Assembly: GCA_933228895.1 (NCBI GenBank)
Contig: OW121848.1
Span: 154,334,688-154,398,687 of the forward strand
Reading direction: 5' to 3'
Length of the DNA: 64,000 bases
From: Platycnemis pennipes
Taxonomy: Eukaryota; Arthropoda; Insecta; Odonata; Platycnemididae
Part shown: positions 32,850-43,075 of the stretch, in pieces
Numbering within the stretch: position 1 is the first letter of the stretch
Layout of the letters: each line of letters begins with the position of its first letter
Position numbers and translations under genes: made by a program
The notes under the pieces: model-generated
The model's input: only the letters and a program-made list of their open reading frames with translations
Databases searched by the model: none
Told to the model about the DNA's origin: nothing

Positions 32850-33104
32850 TGCAATTACCTTTGCGTTTCAGAGCCCCTAAGCTCTAGGGAACATGTGCAC
32901 ACTAATAACAGCCTATGAAAACTATCAAAGCTCGGAAAAAATCCTTCGTTGGACATAGAAGAATGCAATATTGGTGATATTTTGGCATCGAGTTCATACA
33001 AGGACATTGTTACCGCTAGCATTAGGGAGGGAACTCGGAACAAACATGCATGCTAAGTCACGAAAAAGTAAATGAATGTAAATAGAAAAAGTAAATAAAT
33101 TTAA
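32850..33104 (+). repeat. Repeat Y, copy 1 (coding-like)
   Basis: Codons at about 32960-33055 read CNIGDILASSSYKDIVTASI then REGTRNKH, followed by a non-coding AAGTCACGAAAAAGTAAATG. Copy 2 at 33735-33980 has YNIGDISASCSYKDIIIASI at the corresponding place, so the protein reading is conserved between copies. The family is not recognised; it could be the terminus of another retroelement. A LINE-C tail lies directly after it on the opposite strand. Confidence 0.55.
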
Positions 33105-33530
33105 ATTCATCATCATTGGTCAACAATCCTAGGATTGGTTTGACGCAGCTTTCCACTCGATTCTTCTATCGGCCAACCTCTTCATTGTGACGTAATTCTT
33201 CTCTTTTACATCCTGCACAACCTGTTCCCTGTATCTCATTCGAGGCCTGCCTTTTCCAATTTTCCCGTTCACTTTTCCCTCGGCGAGAGTCTTCATCAGG
33301 CCATCATGTCTCAAGATACGGCCGATTAAGTTGTCCCTTCTTCTTTTTAGAGTTGTCAGCAGACTTCTCTTTTCTCCTACTCTTATTAGCACTTCCTCGT
33401 TACTTACGCGGTCGATCCATTTAATCTTCATGATTCTTCTGTAGCACCACATTTCAAATGCTTCTACCCTTTTCTTCTCCGCTGCTCTCATCGTCCATGC
33501 TTTACTGCCGTAAGGAAACATGCACCAGAT
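33105..33530 (-). mobile_element. LINE-C 3' end with an open C-terminal frame
   Basis: A minus-strand frame at 33129-33521 (130 codons) encodes YGSKAWTMRAAEKKRVEAF, CYRRIMKIKWIDRVSNEEV, RVGEKRSLL, RRRDNLIGRILRHDGLM, EGKVNGKIGKGRPRMRY, EQVVQDVKEKNYVTMKRLA and RRIEWKAASNQS. It is the best-preserved LINE-C C-terminus in the window. A GATGATGA-type end follows at about 33108. Confidence 0.9.
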
Positions 33531-33734
33531 GTAAAATTTAAATTTAAAATGTAATTATAAAAAGTAGATAAATGTAAATCAAGAATAAATAGTCGTTTTA
33601 TAGGCTCTAGGGAATCCTTCGTGAAGTCCCTTGCTACGGTGAAGCATGGCGTGAAGATGGCGCGACTATGAGCCAACTTCACGGTATGCGAAGTAAAATG
33701 AATACTAACTGTTTTTAAATGAATCGACTGAATA

Positions 33735-33984
33735 ACCCTCCATGGGCAGTGTGGGGGTGATTCTGTCTACAGTGCCCCGAAATAGGATTTTAAACCTATC
33801 GTTGGGGAACTACCCGACCAATGAGAGACGACGCCGGGAAGAGCAATGGAGACGAGATTCGGGACTAAAAGCCCTCCAAGAAGAATACAATATTGGTGAT
33901 ATTTCGGCATCCTGCTCATACAAGGACATTATTATCGCTAGCATCATGGGGAACTAGGAACAAACATGAAATGTTTAATTTCAA
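33735..33984 (+). repeat. Repeat Y, copy 2, interrupted by a LINE-A tail
   Basis: A frame at 33742-33957 contains YNIGDISASCSYKDIIIASI and then AACTAGGAACAAACATGAA, paralleling copy 1. The expected continuation (GAATGCCAAGTCACGAAAAA) appears only at about 34873-34900, after the LINE-A copy, so that LINE-A inserted into this repeat. Confidence 0.6.
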
Positions 33985-34875
33985 ACATGAAACTAATCTT
34001 GGAATAAGACTGACACATGATCTTTCCTGGGGTAAACACATACCTACGTGAAAAAATGGGTCAAGCGAATCGTAAACTGGGATTCATCAAAAGAGTACTG
34101 GGTAAGTGTGACGATCATGTACGAGAAATTAGCTACTTTTCCCTTGTTAGACCTCATTTGGAATATGCTGCCTGTGTATCGGATCCCTGCGAAATCGGTC
34201 TAAATAACGAACTTGAACGTGTGCAGCGAAGATCGGCAAGATTTGTAAAGGGTAACATATGATAACTATATTAGCGTAACTATTAAATGAATTAAAATGG
34301 CATCATTGTCAGATCGCAGGTTGAAATTTAGACTTAATCTCCTAAATAAATTCCAAGATAGTATTTTCAGTGATGACGTTAAAAATATTTTGCGGAACCC
34401 AACTTACTATGGTAGACTGGACCATAATCACAAAATTAGAGAAATTTATTGCCGAACTAACAGATTCAAAATGTCCTTTTTTCCTCGTACAATTAGGGAT
34501 ATGAATAACGGTAAATATATCCAATACGAGTGTAGCAATGGATAACATTGGTAGCTGCATGTTGGTATAAGGACTTGAAGCTAACCTAACTAACAGCATG
34601 TTTTTGCATGTATGCTTTGCTATTTTTATCTTTTTTTGAATAGCGTAGTTTTGAACAGTACCTATACAAGGTCTAATCGAAGCTAACCTAACTAACAGCA
34701 TGTTTTTGCATGTTTGCTTTGCTATTTTTATCTTTTTTTAAATAGTGAAGTTTAGAACGGTATATAAATACTAATCCTTTTGTTATGTATCATATGTAGT
34801 GCATGTCTGGTGAGAATTCACCCCCTGCCACACACCCTTATGGTGACTTGCAGGGTATTATGTAGATGTAGATGA
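33985..34875 (+). mobile_element. LINE-A 3' end, longest copy
   Basis: Frames at 34017-34262 and 34297-34545 encode the reverse-transcriptase C-terminal region: GVNTYLREKMGQANRKLGFI, KRVLGKCDDHVREISYFSLV, RPHLEYAACV, LNNELERVQRRSARFVKG, then RRLKFRLNLLNKFQDSIFSD, DVKNILRNPTYYGRLDHNH and TNRFKMSFFPRTIRDMNNG. The two parts are out of frame with each other. The 3' UTR carries a duplicated segment (CTAACCTAACTAACAGCATG at about 34579 and 34683) and ends with TTCACCCCCTGCCACACACC and GTAGATGTAGATG. Confidence 0.9.
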
Positions 34876-35149
34876 ATGCCAAGTCACGAAAAAGTAAATA
34901 AACGGATTCGTTTCACGGGAGAACCATTGTCTTTGGAGATCTGCATTGCTGTGGAGATCTCGTCGAGGGACGTGACACATGCTTTCAGACATGACACTGG
35001 GATTCGTTGTGGACCATGAAGCACGGATCTCGATCACGGCGACGGAAAGAATCAAATCACCGAGTCGGTTGGCGCGATCAGTTTCAAACGACCCATCCGC
35101 CCTTGGTCAAGTCTAGGTAGGCATAATCGGCGAACTGCAGAAGGTTTTT

Positions 35150-35330
35150 CCTTTCCACGGCACCAGCGGAGCAGCTCGAGACACTTTTCCCCTGGCCCTA
35201 GTGGCTGAGAACACAGACTACAACACCTCCCGACTCTCTGGAGACCTTCAAGCGTAGAATAAAGAATCTCATCGAACAGGCAATATGGCAGTTATGTTTT
35301 TATGGTCGTGATATCTAAGTAGGAGTATGT
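35150..35330 (+). mobile_element. Small LINE C-terminal relic
   Basis: One reading frame gives PPDSLETFKRRIKNLIEQAI followed by WQLCFYGRDI, preceded in another frame by TFPLALVAEN. S..(S/T)FK(R/K)R(I/L) followed by a short tail is the usual terminus of LINE proteins. No 3' hallmark follows, so the family is unknown. Confidence 0.5.
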
Positions 35331-35831
35331 TAGGTTAGTGGGAACGATATAGAAAGGGAAGAGGCTGTTTGGGTGGGATGAAGAGAGCATTATAAAGGCG
35401 ATATAATTGGAATACAAAGGTTCCTTGATTGCACTGGAGCTGGTAATATATGCTCATTCATATATTCATGTGTTGTGCCAAGAAATGCATTTAATTAAAA
35501 CAACATCCCGATTAATTTAATCGTATGAGGCGTAACCTTGTGGAAGTCCAATATGAATAATGGCAATAACTATAATTCTCTCCCTTTCCACCCTGCGTTT
35601 TGAGCATATATACGTCTGGCTATAATTTTAACACTTGTACCTGATAATAACGCCGTGGCTGGTGTAGAATCTAGCAGTACCAGTAAAAGATCTGCGGATT
35701 TAACATATCATTATGCAAAACAATATCCCCTTGATCATAATTCCATGAAATTAAAATGTACATAAGTTCCGTTTTGCTTCACCTACTCTAGACCGTTCCT
35801 CATAAATTTTAGTTTATCTTTCCTTTCAGAA

Positions 35832-38285
35832 ACCAGGCGGATTGTGGAATTGCTTATTGCTATAAACACCGCAATGCCCGGTTTGATGTTGTAGTTGGAG
35901 AACTGATCTCTCACTGGGAGGGTCCGGCTTCGAATCTAAGGCTGCTATTCTGAACGAGATAAGGCCGGCCTTATAAGTCATAATAGCGGAAAAAGTCGAT
36001 ATTTTCAAGAGTATTACGACCCAGTCGTTATTTGCTATTCTGAATGCCGAAGAGTCACCGGAAGTCGCTATTCTACAGATATCCCATAGCGCGGTCGAAA
36101 TATGGTATTCTGAACGGCAGATAGCGACCGGCCGGGTCGTAATATTATTCCCCGATTCTGAAGACCGGGCAATCTGGATAGCGCGACGTAAATCAGCTCG
36201 CTGAATGACTTTCAAATGTTTATAATGTTTACTTCGATTAGTATCGGGTATATATTCGACGTTTGTTTACTATCTGAAAGGACTGGACGTCTGCATTTCA
36301 AGTTTTGGCAATTGTTAATGCATATGTAGAAGCCCGGGGTAGGCTACGATTAGAGAAAGTGATACATATGTGTTTGTTTTTTGTGAAATCAGTGGACTGT
36401 GGTGTTTCTATTTACTTTGTCATTGGTGGTGCCTGTTTTAGTTTCTGTGGTTGTTGTATCGGAAAATTTCAAGCATGTTCATTTATCTGGTAAGAATTAA
36501 ATCTTGTTAAGAATTACTAGAAAGTGTTATATATAAACTTACCGGAGGACCACAGAGGTTCCATCCCATGCCCCTCTGTAAACTGACCATTGCAAGCAAA
36601 TACCTTCGCAAACCGACCACGATTTATAAACAATAATAATAACAGGATGATAGTATAAATTCATTTGAAGTGATGGAGGAGAGATTTATTAACCATTTCC
36701 GTGTGTCGAGTGAAGTGACTATGTTTGTAGTAAACTGACTTGATTAAACCTTGCGGCGAGAGAAATCCTGCAAGCCATGGCTTGATGATGTGTAAATACT
36801 CATTAATAGATCATTATAGTAGACGGGGAAAGTGTGATGTGCCATATTATACTTCATTGCAAAGGCAGTTTATTAATGTGAACGTATTTTCAGTTTATAG
36901 AACTTTTAATTAGTTATTTACCTGCCCGATGAAAAGCAATAAAACTCCTACCGACAATAATCCTTTTCATCTCATTGTGTATTTACAACGTCTCCATTGG
37001 GTCGTTCTTAATTGTAAATATATTAATAACTATAGTTACCCTTGAGTGTAAACGATTTTTATTTAGCTTGCATATGCAATACAATATTGTAAACAAACAA
37101 CAGTGATTTCATGAAAATACCGGTACAGAAACGAAATTGCCGAACGTGAGCAGCTGTGTGTCACTTAATAATCCTGAAGGGTACAGAAACCACAATCATT
37201 TCCATTCTCTTAATTTGCAAATTGTATAATTATGAAACTATTGATCTTTTATGATGATAAGTACGACTTTCGTGCGAGTACCCTAGCCTCCGTAGCAAAA
37301 CGTATTTAATGTTTATCAACATTGTCTATGAAGATGATAAAGTAATTAATATAAGTTCTACCACTTAAGATTTGTGATAATCGGATGAATATAATGAATG
37401 TGGTTGCTTACCCCAGAGCGGAGCGTTAGGTACCAATTCATCATTAATAAACTCGTATTTATATACCATTAATAACCACCACATGAATATTGATAATGAG
37501 TACGTTTTCAACGAAGGCCCTTTTCTCTGGCATGCTTTTTAACGTAAAATATCCACGGAGAAGTTCATATTTCGTATTTATAGCTAAGGTTTTAATCAAC
37601 TACAGGCGAAAACAATTTTACGACGAGTTTGGCTGTTTCATATGCAAATGTAAGCAGGAGAGTTACCTCAGTTAATGGTGTTTGCTCGAAAGATACATTG
37701 ATCTGGATGAATACGCGAATTTTCCAAGCAGGATAATAAATAATTCATTTATAATTTTATACATTAATATCAGCTGTTCGCTGGCCATTGTGAGAGGCGT
37801 AAAGTTGGCCGTAAATCTGTCCCAAACTGTCCCAGACAATGTAAACATCGCTTGCTATTGGCTGCCGGAATTTTTGTTTTCTGATCTTTATGGTTCTCAT
37901 ACCGGAAGGGGCGGGTACAATTATTCCACCTCAGAACTGGGCAATTTATTCCCCACCTCGATTCAGAATACCAGATCGGGGAATAATGACCCGTGGAATA
38001 GCGCGGCCTTATAATAGCGACCCCGATTCAGAATACCAGCCTAAGTATAGGAAGGTATTTTTTATTGATAAATCGGCCCCTACTTGTGTGTCTGTCTTTT
38101 GTAGAATATTCGAGTTCAGTACTCCGTCCGTCGGATAGGACGCCAAGCCGTGGTCCCCTTGGCACCTTTAGTTACGAGCAGACTGAATCCAACGCCGGGT
38201 TTCTCTCCACCGTTCCTCCTTTCCCTTCCATTCCCATCCTTATGCCTGTCATCCCACTCTGAAGCGGTACAGACTTGAAAACACG
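35832..38285 (+). mobile_element. SINE S1 split by a Harbinger-like insertion
   Basis: The two halves join to a SINE of about 350 bp. The left part (35832-35939) has a tRNA-like head ending in a B-box-like GGCTTCGAATC. The right part (38042-38285) has the core TTCAGTACTCCGTCCGTCGG, the TTTCTCTCCACC pyrimidine-rich segment and a CAGACTTGAAAACACG end. Flanking TTTCAGAA copies at 35824-35831 and 38286-38293 look like its target-site duplication. Confidence 0.75.
35940..38041. mobile_element. PIF/Harbinger-like non-autonomous element, 2.1 kb
   Basis: Termini GGCTGCTATTCTGAA (left) and the complement of GGCTGGTATTCTGAA (right) are near-identical inverted repeats. They are flanked by TAA on both sides (35937-35939 and 38042-38044), a 3-bp duplication of the TWA type made by PIF/Harbinger transposases. 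The motif TATTCTGAA recurs subterminally at about 36025, 36100 and 36150 on the left and near 37970 on the right. No transposase or Myb-like protein frame is visible in the AT-rich interior. Confidence 0.7.
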
Positions 38286-38289
38286 TTTC

Positions 38290-39249
38290 AGAAGTTGCGA
38301 TTAATCATTATGAGTTTAAGGAGTCGGGAAATCTTCGGACTTCTCCGCCCACTCCGAAACCGTTGCACTGCATCCATTCTGAAATTAGCCAAATCATAGC
38401 CAGCCTGCATCAATATACACTCTTCAGGCCCTGACCATATTCCACCAAAATCAGTCAAAATTTTCACACTCCAACTCAAATCCTACCCATTAGGAAGTTG
38501 CTTCTTTCATCTTTCCAGACAGCTGAAAAACATGCATCATTACTATTGTCCCCAAACCCCGCACAACTCACACCGAAATAAAATATTACCCCTTTGAGTA
38601 TTTAATTCTCAAAAATGTCGTTTGTTCTCTTTCAATCCTCATCCTAAGCTAGTCATCTATACGACGAACCAAATAACCCACCATAACCTCACAAGACCAA
38701 CCTTCAACTCTAAAAAACCTCAACAAACTAACCCTTAAAAACCCTCGATACCTTAAAAAAACAACTAAGAAGGTAATTTCAGCATGATATCCCTTATAAT
38801 CACTATGACGACCACAAAACACAAACATTCCGGTATATGGTGAAACAGGATTACTTCTCCGAGCAACGCGCGCATTCAGTATTCGAAGAAATGGCGGGAA
38901 ATATATTTTTATACCGATCCAAAACATGGAACTTCACTATGGCAAAGGATTATTTTCCTCGGGAGTAAAATGCAAGTCCACATGACGTTCGAAGTCACAT
39001 CCAGGGGGGGCTTTGCCCCAGGCCTCCACTTCTAGGAAGCCCCGGAGGGACCTCCAAAAGAAAAAAAATAAAACAAAATCCCATCACTAACCGTAAAAAA
39101 TACTAGGCAGTCTAAAGAAGTTGTCTTCTTCATTTTATGGGATTTAAATTATTGACAAAGATGACTGCGTCAACGAAGGGTGAGGAAAGAATCAATCACA
39201 TCAGATGCTTGGCACTGGACATGAATTGGTTAAATTCATGTTTCATTAG
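38290..39249. other. Intergenic; strand-skewed at 38490-38810
   Basis: The plus strand is markedly G-poor at 38490-38810, which opens a 92-codon minus frame (38649-38927) that looks composition-driven. A GC-rich segment GGGGGGGCTTTGCCCCAGG lies near 39004. Nothing is assignable. Confidence 0.3.
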
Positions 39250-39556
39250 AAAATCATCATCATCATCATCAAGGGTTAACAATCCTAGGATTGGTTTGAC
39301 GCAGCCCTCCACTCGATTCTTCTATCGGCCAACCTCTTCATACCAACGTAGTTCCTCTCTTTCACGTCCTTTACGACCTGCTCCATGTAACTCATACGAG
39401 GCCTGCCTCTTCCATTTTTCCCGTTCACTTTTCCCTCGACGATTGTCTTCATCAGGCCATCGTGTCTTAAGATATGGCCGATTAGGTTGTCCCGTCTTCT
39501 TTGTATAGTTTTCAGCAGACTTCCCTTTTCTCCCACTCTTCTTAGGACTTGAAATT
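39250..39556 (-). mobile_element. LINE-C 3' end
   Basis: A minus frame at 39285-39536 encodes GEKGSLLKTIQRRRDNLIGH, ILRHDGLMKTIVEGKVNGK, GRPRMSYMEQVVKDVKERNY and RLADRRIEWRAASNQS. The 3' end is a GATGATGATGATGATG run at about 39256-39271. It is truncated 5' within the RVGEKRSLL region. Confidence 0.9.
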
Positions 39557-39975
39557 CATTGAAATAACAGACGATTTTGCCGAAGTTAAGGCAAGTAAAA
39601 AAGTTACGTAGACCTTAGTCGATTATTTTAGTTTTTAAATGCATCCAGTTATTTTTTACGTTTCAACATTCAACATTTTACGTTTTAACATTCTATAATA
39701 AAGTAATAATTATTTGCGTCATATAAATTTAGGTGATAAAACTCTCATACATGCTCACTTGTGTTTTCACCTGCTTCCTTTTTGTCTGAGGGCCCCAAAG
39801 AGAGCGTTGCTCCGGGCCCTCGAATGTCTACCCTGGACACATATAAAATCTTTCGATCGTAAAGTTTCTTAGTACCACCCATTACAATTTGGAAATTCCC
39901 CTGGTTGTTTGTAGGTCGGCTAAGAAAGTGTAGGCTGCCCGTAAATGCGGTGTTTCGGGCCTCCATGGGGGCTGT
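39557..39975. other. Short intergenic stretch, nothing recognised
   Basis: A 73-codon minus frame at 39745-39966 has no recognisable domain. Confidence 0.3.
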
Positions 39976-40271
39976 GTTTGAAATCGTCGGGATTGTCTCG
40001 AATTGGTAACCATGGAGTCACGTGGTATAAACAGATATTGTTGGGAAAATTTAATGCGTTTTAACTGCTTATTACAATCTCACTCACTGTTTCATGTGAG
40101 TTTTTCTCATCCGTCACGTACATAGCCCCAGATGATATAAAACTCAATGGAAAACAATTAGTTAGATTGTAATGAGCAGTTTGGTGTGTAACACCAAAGT
40201 CCGCGGACCATTCGTTTTTGTACCACGTGATTCCTTGGTTACCTATTCGAGAAAAGCCGACGATCTCAAAC
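39976..40271. mobile_element. Palindromic MITE (family P), copy 3
   Basis: This is the most complete pair of ends: left GTTTGAAATCGTCGGGATTG with CGAATTGGTAACCATGG, right CCTTGGTTACCTATTCGAG with GCCGACGATCTCAAAC. The internal GTTTTAACTGCTTATTACAA faces TTGTAATGAGCAGTTTGG. The TIRs extend about 60 bp. Confidence 0.8.
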
Positions 40272-41964
40272 TTTGGTCTGTCTGCACCTCAGAGGGAATC
40301 CCAAGTGCGCTGCCCGCGCCTCGAGCATTGGGGCCAACGCCTCCTGGTGCCTCGAGTCTGTTTTTTCCACTGCGTCGCCGTTCCGCTATGCTGCTGAGAC
40401 CACCTGATATCATCTATAAGTATCACGAAATGTAACGCTTGGGAACATTTGAAAATATTCCCCTAACCTACTGCGAAGGAGAAAATAAGACACTCATTCG
40501 ACTCGGAGGAAAAGGCTCCTTCAGAAAATCAGAAATCTAGAGGACACGGAGAAAATAAACTTGAAATATCAATGCTACTCGAGATAGCCGAGGAAGTTCT
40601 CTTAATTTTGATAAATTTGAGAACTTAATTCTTTAGAAAATTGATCTCCTTCATGGCTCCTCCTGAATTCTCCTCGGATTAACAGATTAAATTTGTTTAA
40701 ATTTAATCTGTAAATCCGTATTTTTTTTAAATTTTCACAGATCAGATTTTTCTTAATTTATTGGATATCTAAGGAGTGCCTGGCAAACTGCTTTGTCGAG
40801 GGTGGAAGGTATGTCTCCACCATTTACGCTTCGTTTCCAGTTATATAATAGGATTGCGAAGCAATAAATATTTTTTTCAAATCGCTTGCTCTCCAATTTG
40901 CATTCATTGTCAGGTTCATGCATAAATACCTTGCTGTTACCTTTGTTTGAAGAACCAAGAGTTTTTTTATATGCATTCTACTTGATTTCTGCTGGTACAA
41001 TTAACTTTCCGTTCCTAATGAAGTTGATTGTCATACTTAATTGGGCACAGGTGGGAAAATGTTATTAATTCTGTTCGGCCTTTCGAAGTTCTTAGCCTTC
41101 ACACTCCCGCTATGATCTGCGACACATTTCCCAGCCCAGTATCTCTCCAATGGCACTTTATCCTAGGTATGCGAACATACGCATCGATGGAAATGAACCT
41201 ACCTCTCTTTCATCGTCATAAATATCAATCAGTATTAATTTTCCGCATTAAAAAAAAATATTCGGCAATTACATATTAGAAACGGTAAGGACGCGAGGAT
41301 TACGACGCTACTGAGAACGAAATTCTATGACGCCACAGTTTTGTGTTGCTAACTTTTTTACATAATTGATAACAACTTTTTTTATTAAAGATAGAAACTT
41401 GAAACTTATGGTATGCATATAAAAAATAATTTTCTAAATAATGATAAACCTTATTTGTCATTGAATAATTTTTATTGTGTTACGAAGCATCAAAGTAGCA
41501 GACTTTGATGCTTTTGATAGTATATATGACTTATGAGCTCGAACATCGTCAAAAACCGGCACTTTTCTCGTTACACCCGATTAAAAAATATTAAAATGCA
41601 CCTAAAACATTTAAATTTGCCACAAAATAACGCAAGATTATATATTAAAAATTACCTTGTGATTAGCTTTTCTGTAGGTCATCCGCTTATTTTGTTATTT
41701 GTATATAAAGTCGAGTGCACATAATTTCTACGCCGATAGTCGCAGCGTCATTTCCAGAACTGACATCAAGCTTCAATTGTCACAGCGTGATTATATCCTG
41801 CGAAGTTTCCGTTATTGCGATTTCAGGAGATGTCACATAGAACTTGAATAATGAAACGTCCCTTGAATGAGCTTTGTTGGGAAACCCGAGAATCTGGAAG
41901 ACCGTTCGCCAGATTCAAGTTATTGAAATCACGTTAATTTAAATATGACACTACCGACATATTT
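40272..41964. other. AT-rich intergenic stretch, nothing recognised
   Basis: Short frames only (60-83 codons). One clear hairpin at 41485-41513 is listed separately. Confidence 0.3.
41485..41513. repeat. 12-bp perfect hairpin
   Basis: Arms AAGCATCAAAGT (41485-41496) and ACTTTGATGCTT (41502-41513) with loop AGCAG. It stands alone in AT-rich DNA and its function is unknown. Confidence 0.7.
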
Positions 41965-42247
41965 CTGCCCCGACACTACATCAGCAGGACAGACAGAAGT
42001 GACGAATTAAGGGAGAAATCAATTTCTTGGCTGAGCGATACAAAAATTCGTTTTTCCCACGCACACAATACACGACCGCAACGCAAGTAGAGTATAATTT
42101 TTACAATCACCCGGCATAGGCTTTACTTTTAATTAACAAATTTTTTTTCAGCTATATTCAACATTTCACTTGTCTGGTAACCTACTATTTCCTGCCACAC
42201 GCGATTGCGTCGGCTCGCACAAGTGTAAAACGTAGATGTAATTCTTT
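41965..42247 (+). mobile_element. LINE 3' tail, diverged LINE-A-like subfamily
   Basis: GAAGGGAGAAATCAATTTC-like, GAGCGATACAAAAATTCG, CGACCGCAACGCAAG and a final TTCCTGCCACACGCGATTGC...CGTAGATGTAATT are shared in order with 63520-63735. The GCCACACGC and GTAGATGTA ending links it to LINE-A. Confidence 0.65.
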
Positions 42248-43000
42248 GATTGAAACATATGCACCCAAGTGCTTCTTGTTAATTTTTTGACACGTAGTGT
42301 CTTTGGTAAATTTTTTAACCGTTCGAAAACATTCACTTTGCATAATTAAATCAAATTACGAAAATTATTTTTGCATTTTAAAAGCTGTAAAAATAATTCA
42401 ACAAATTCTGATCAAAATCACAAATAGTTTATTCCAGCGATAGTCCCATTACAAAATTCTAAAGCAGCGGTGACATTGCTCATTCGTTGCAATGCACTGA
42501 AGGATTTTAGAAAGTATCGAACACTGATGAAGAGGTCTCGAATAATCTTCACCAATGGCGTCGGACGTCTTCATCGTCCATCAAGACGCACGGACCCTTG
42601 AGCATTTCCTGCAAGGTCACGAGTTGCACAGGGCGTGGTCCAAGTGTTTCCGTGCAGGCCAGTGCCGAGCAAAAGCGGCCGAGCCGACCCCAATTGAGAC
42701 GTGACGTGAATGTCGTTCATCCGATGCGAAAATCTATCGCGGAAAAGAAATTTCCACAAGTTGGAATCTCTGCTAAATCTGCTGCATTAGCTGTGAATAT
42801 CAGGTTAGGAATTAATCGATTAACAATATGAAATATTTGAGTGACCGAATTCAAATCACGTGAGAAGTCTATTTTCCACATCATGGTACGCATACGGAAT
42901 ATGGGGAAATTGGGATTAATAAAATGCCGGTAGTCATTGCGGAGAATACGTCTTATATTTCAGGTCATCAAAGTAAACATCACGTTTTCATGTAGCATTT
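42248..43000. other. Intergenic with a GC-rich coding-like patch at 42549-42720
   Basis: A minus-strand reading gives FCSALACTETLGPRPV, then QLVTLQEMLKGPCVLMDDE, ending in RRHW and a stop at 42549. A plus-strand frame from ATG 42555 encodes 49 residues (MASDVFIVHQDARTLEHFLQ...). Neither has convincing splice sites, so I leave it unassigned. Confidence 0.25.
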
Positions 43001-43075
43001 TAATTGCAATATATTGTAAACGATAACACGTACAAGGTTCAACGAAACAACTTCGGCCGTCACATGGTGGAAATT

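Noticed and set aside
34560..34750. Telomere-like repeats around CTAACCTAACTAACAG
   Set aside because: The units are part of the LINE-A 3' UTR and occur only as a two-copy duplication.
42549..42720. Terminal coding exon ending in RRHW
   Set aside because: The reading is protein-like, but no acceptor site is convincing and a plus-strand frame covers the same bases.
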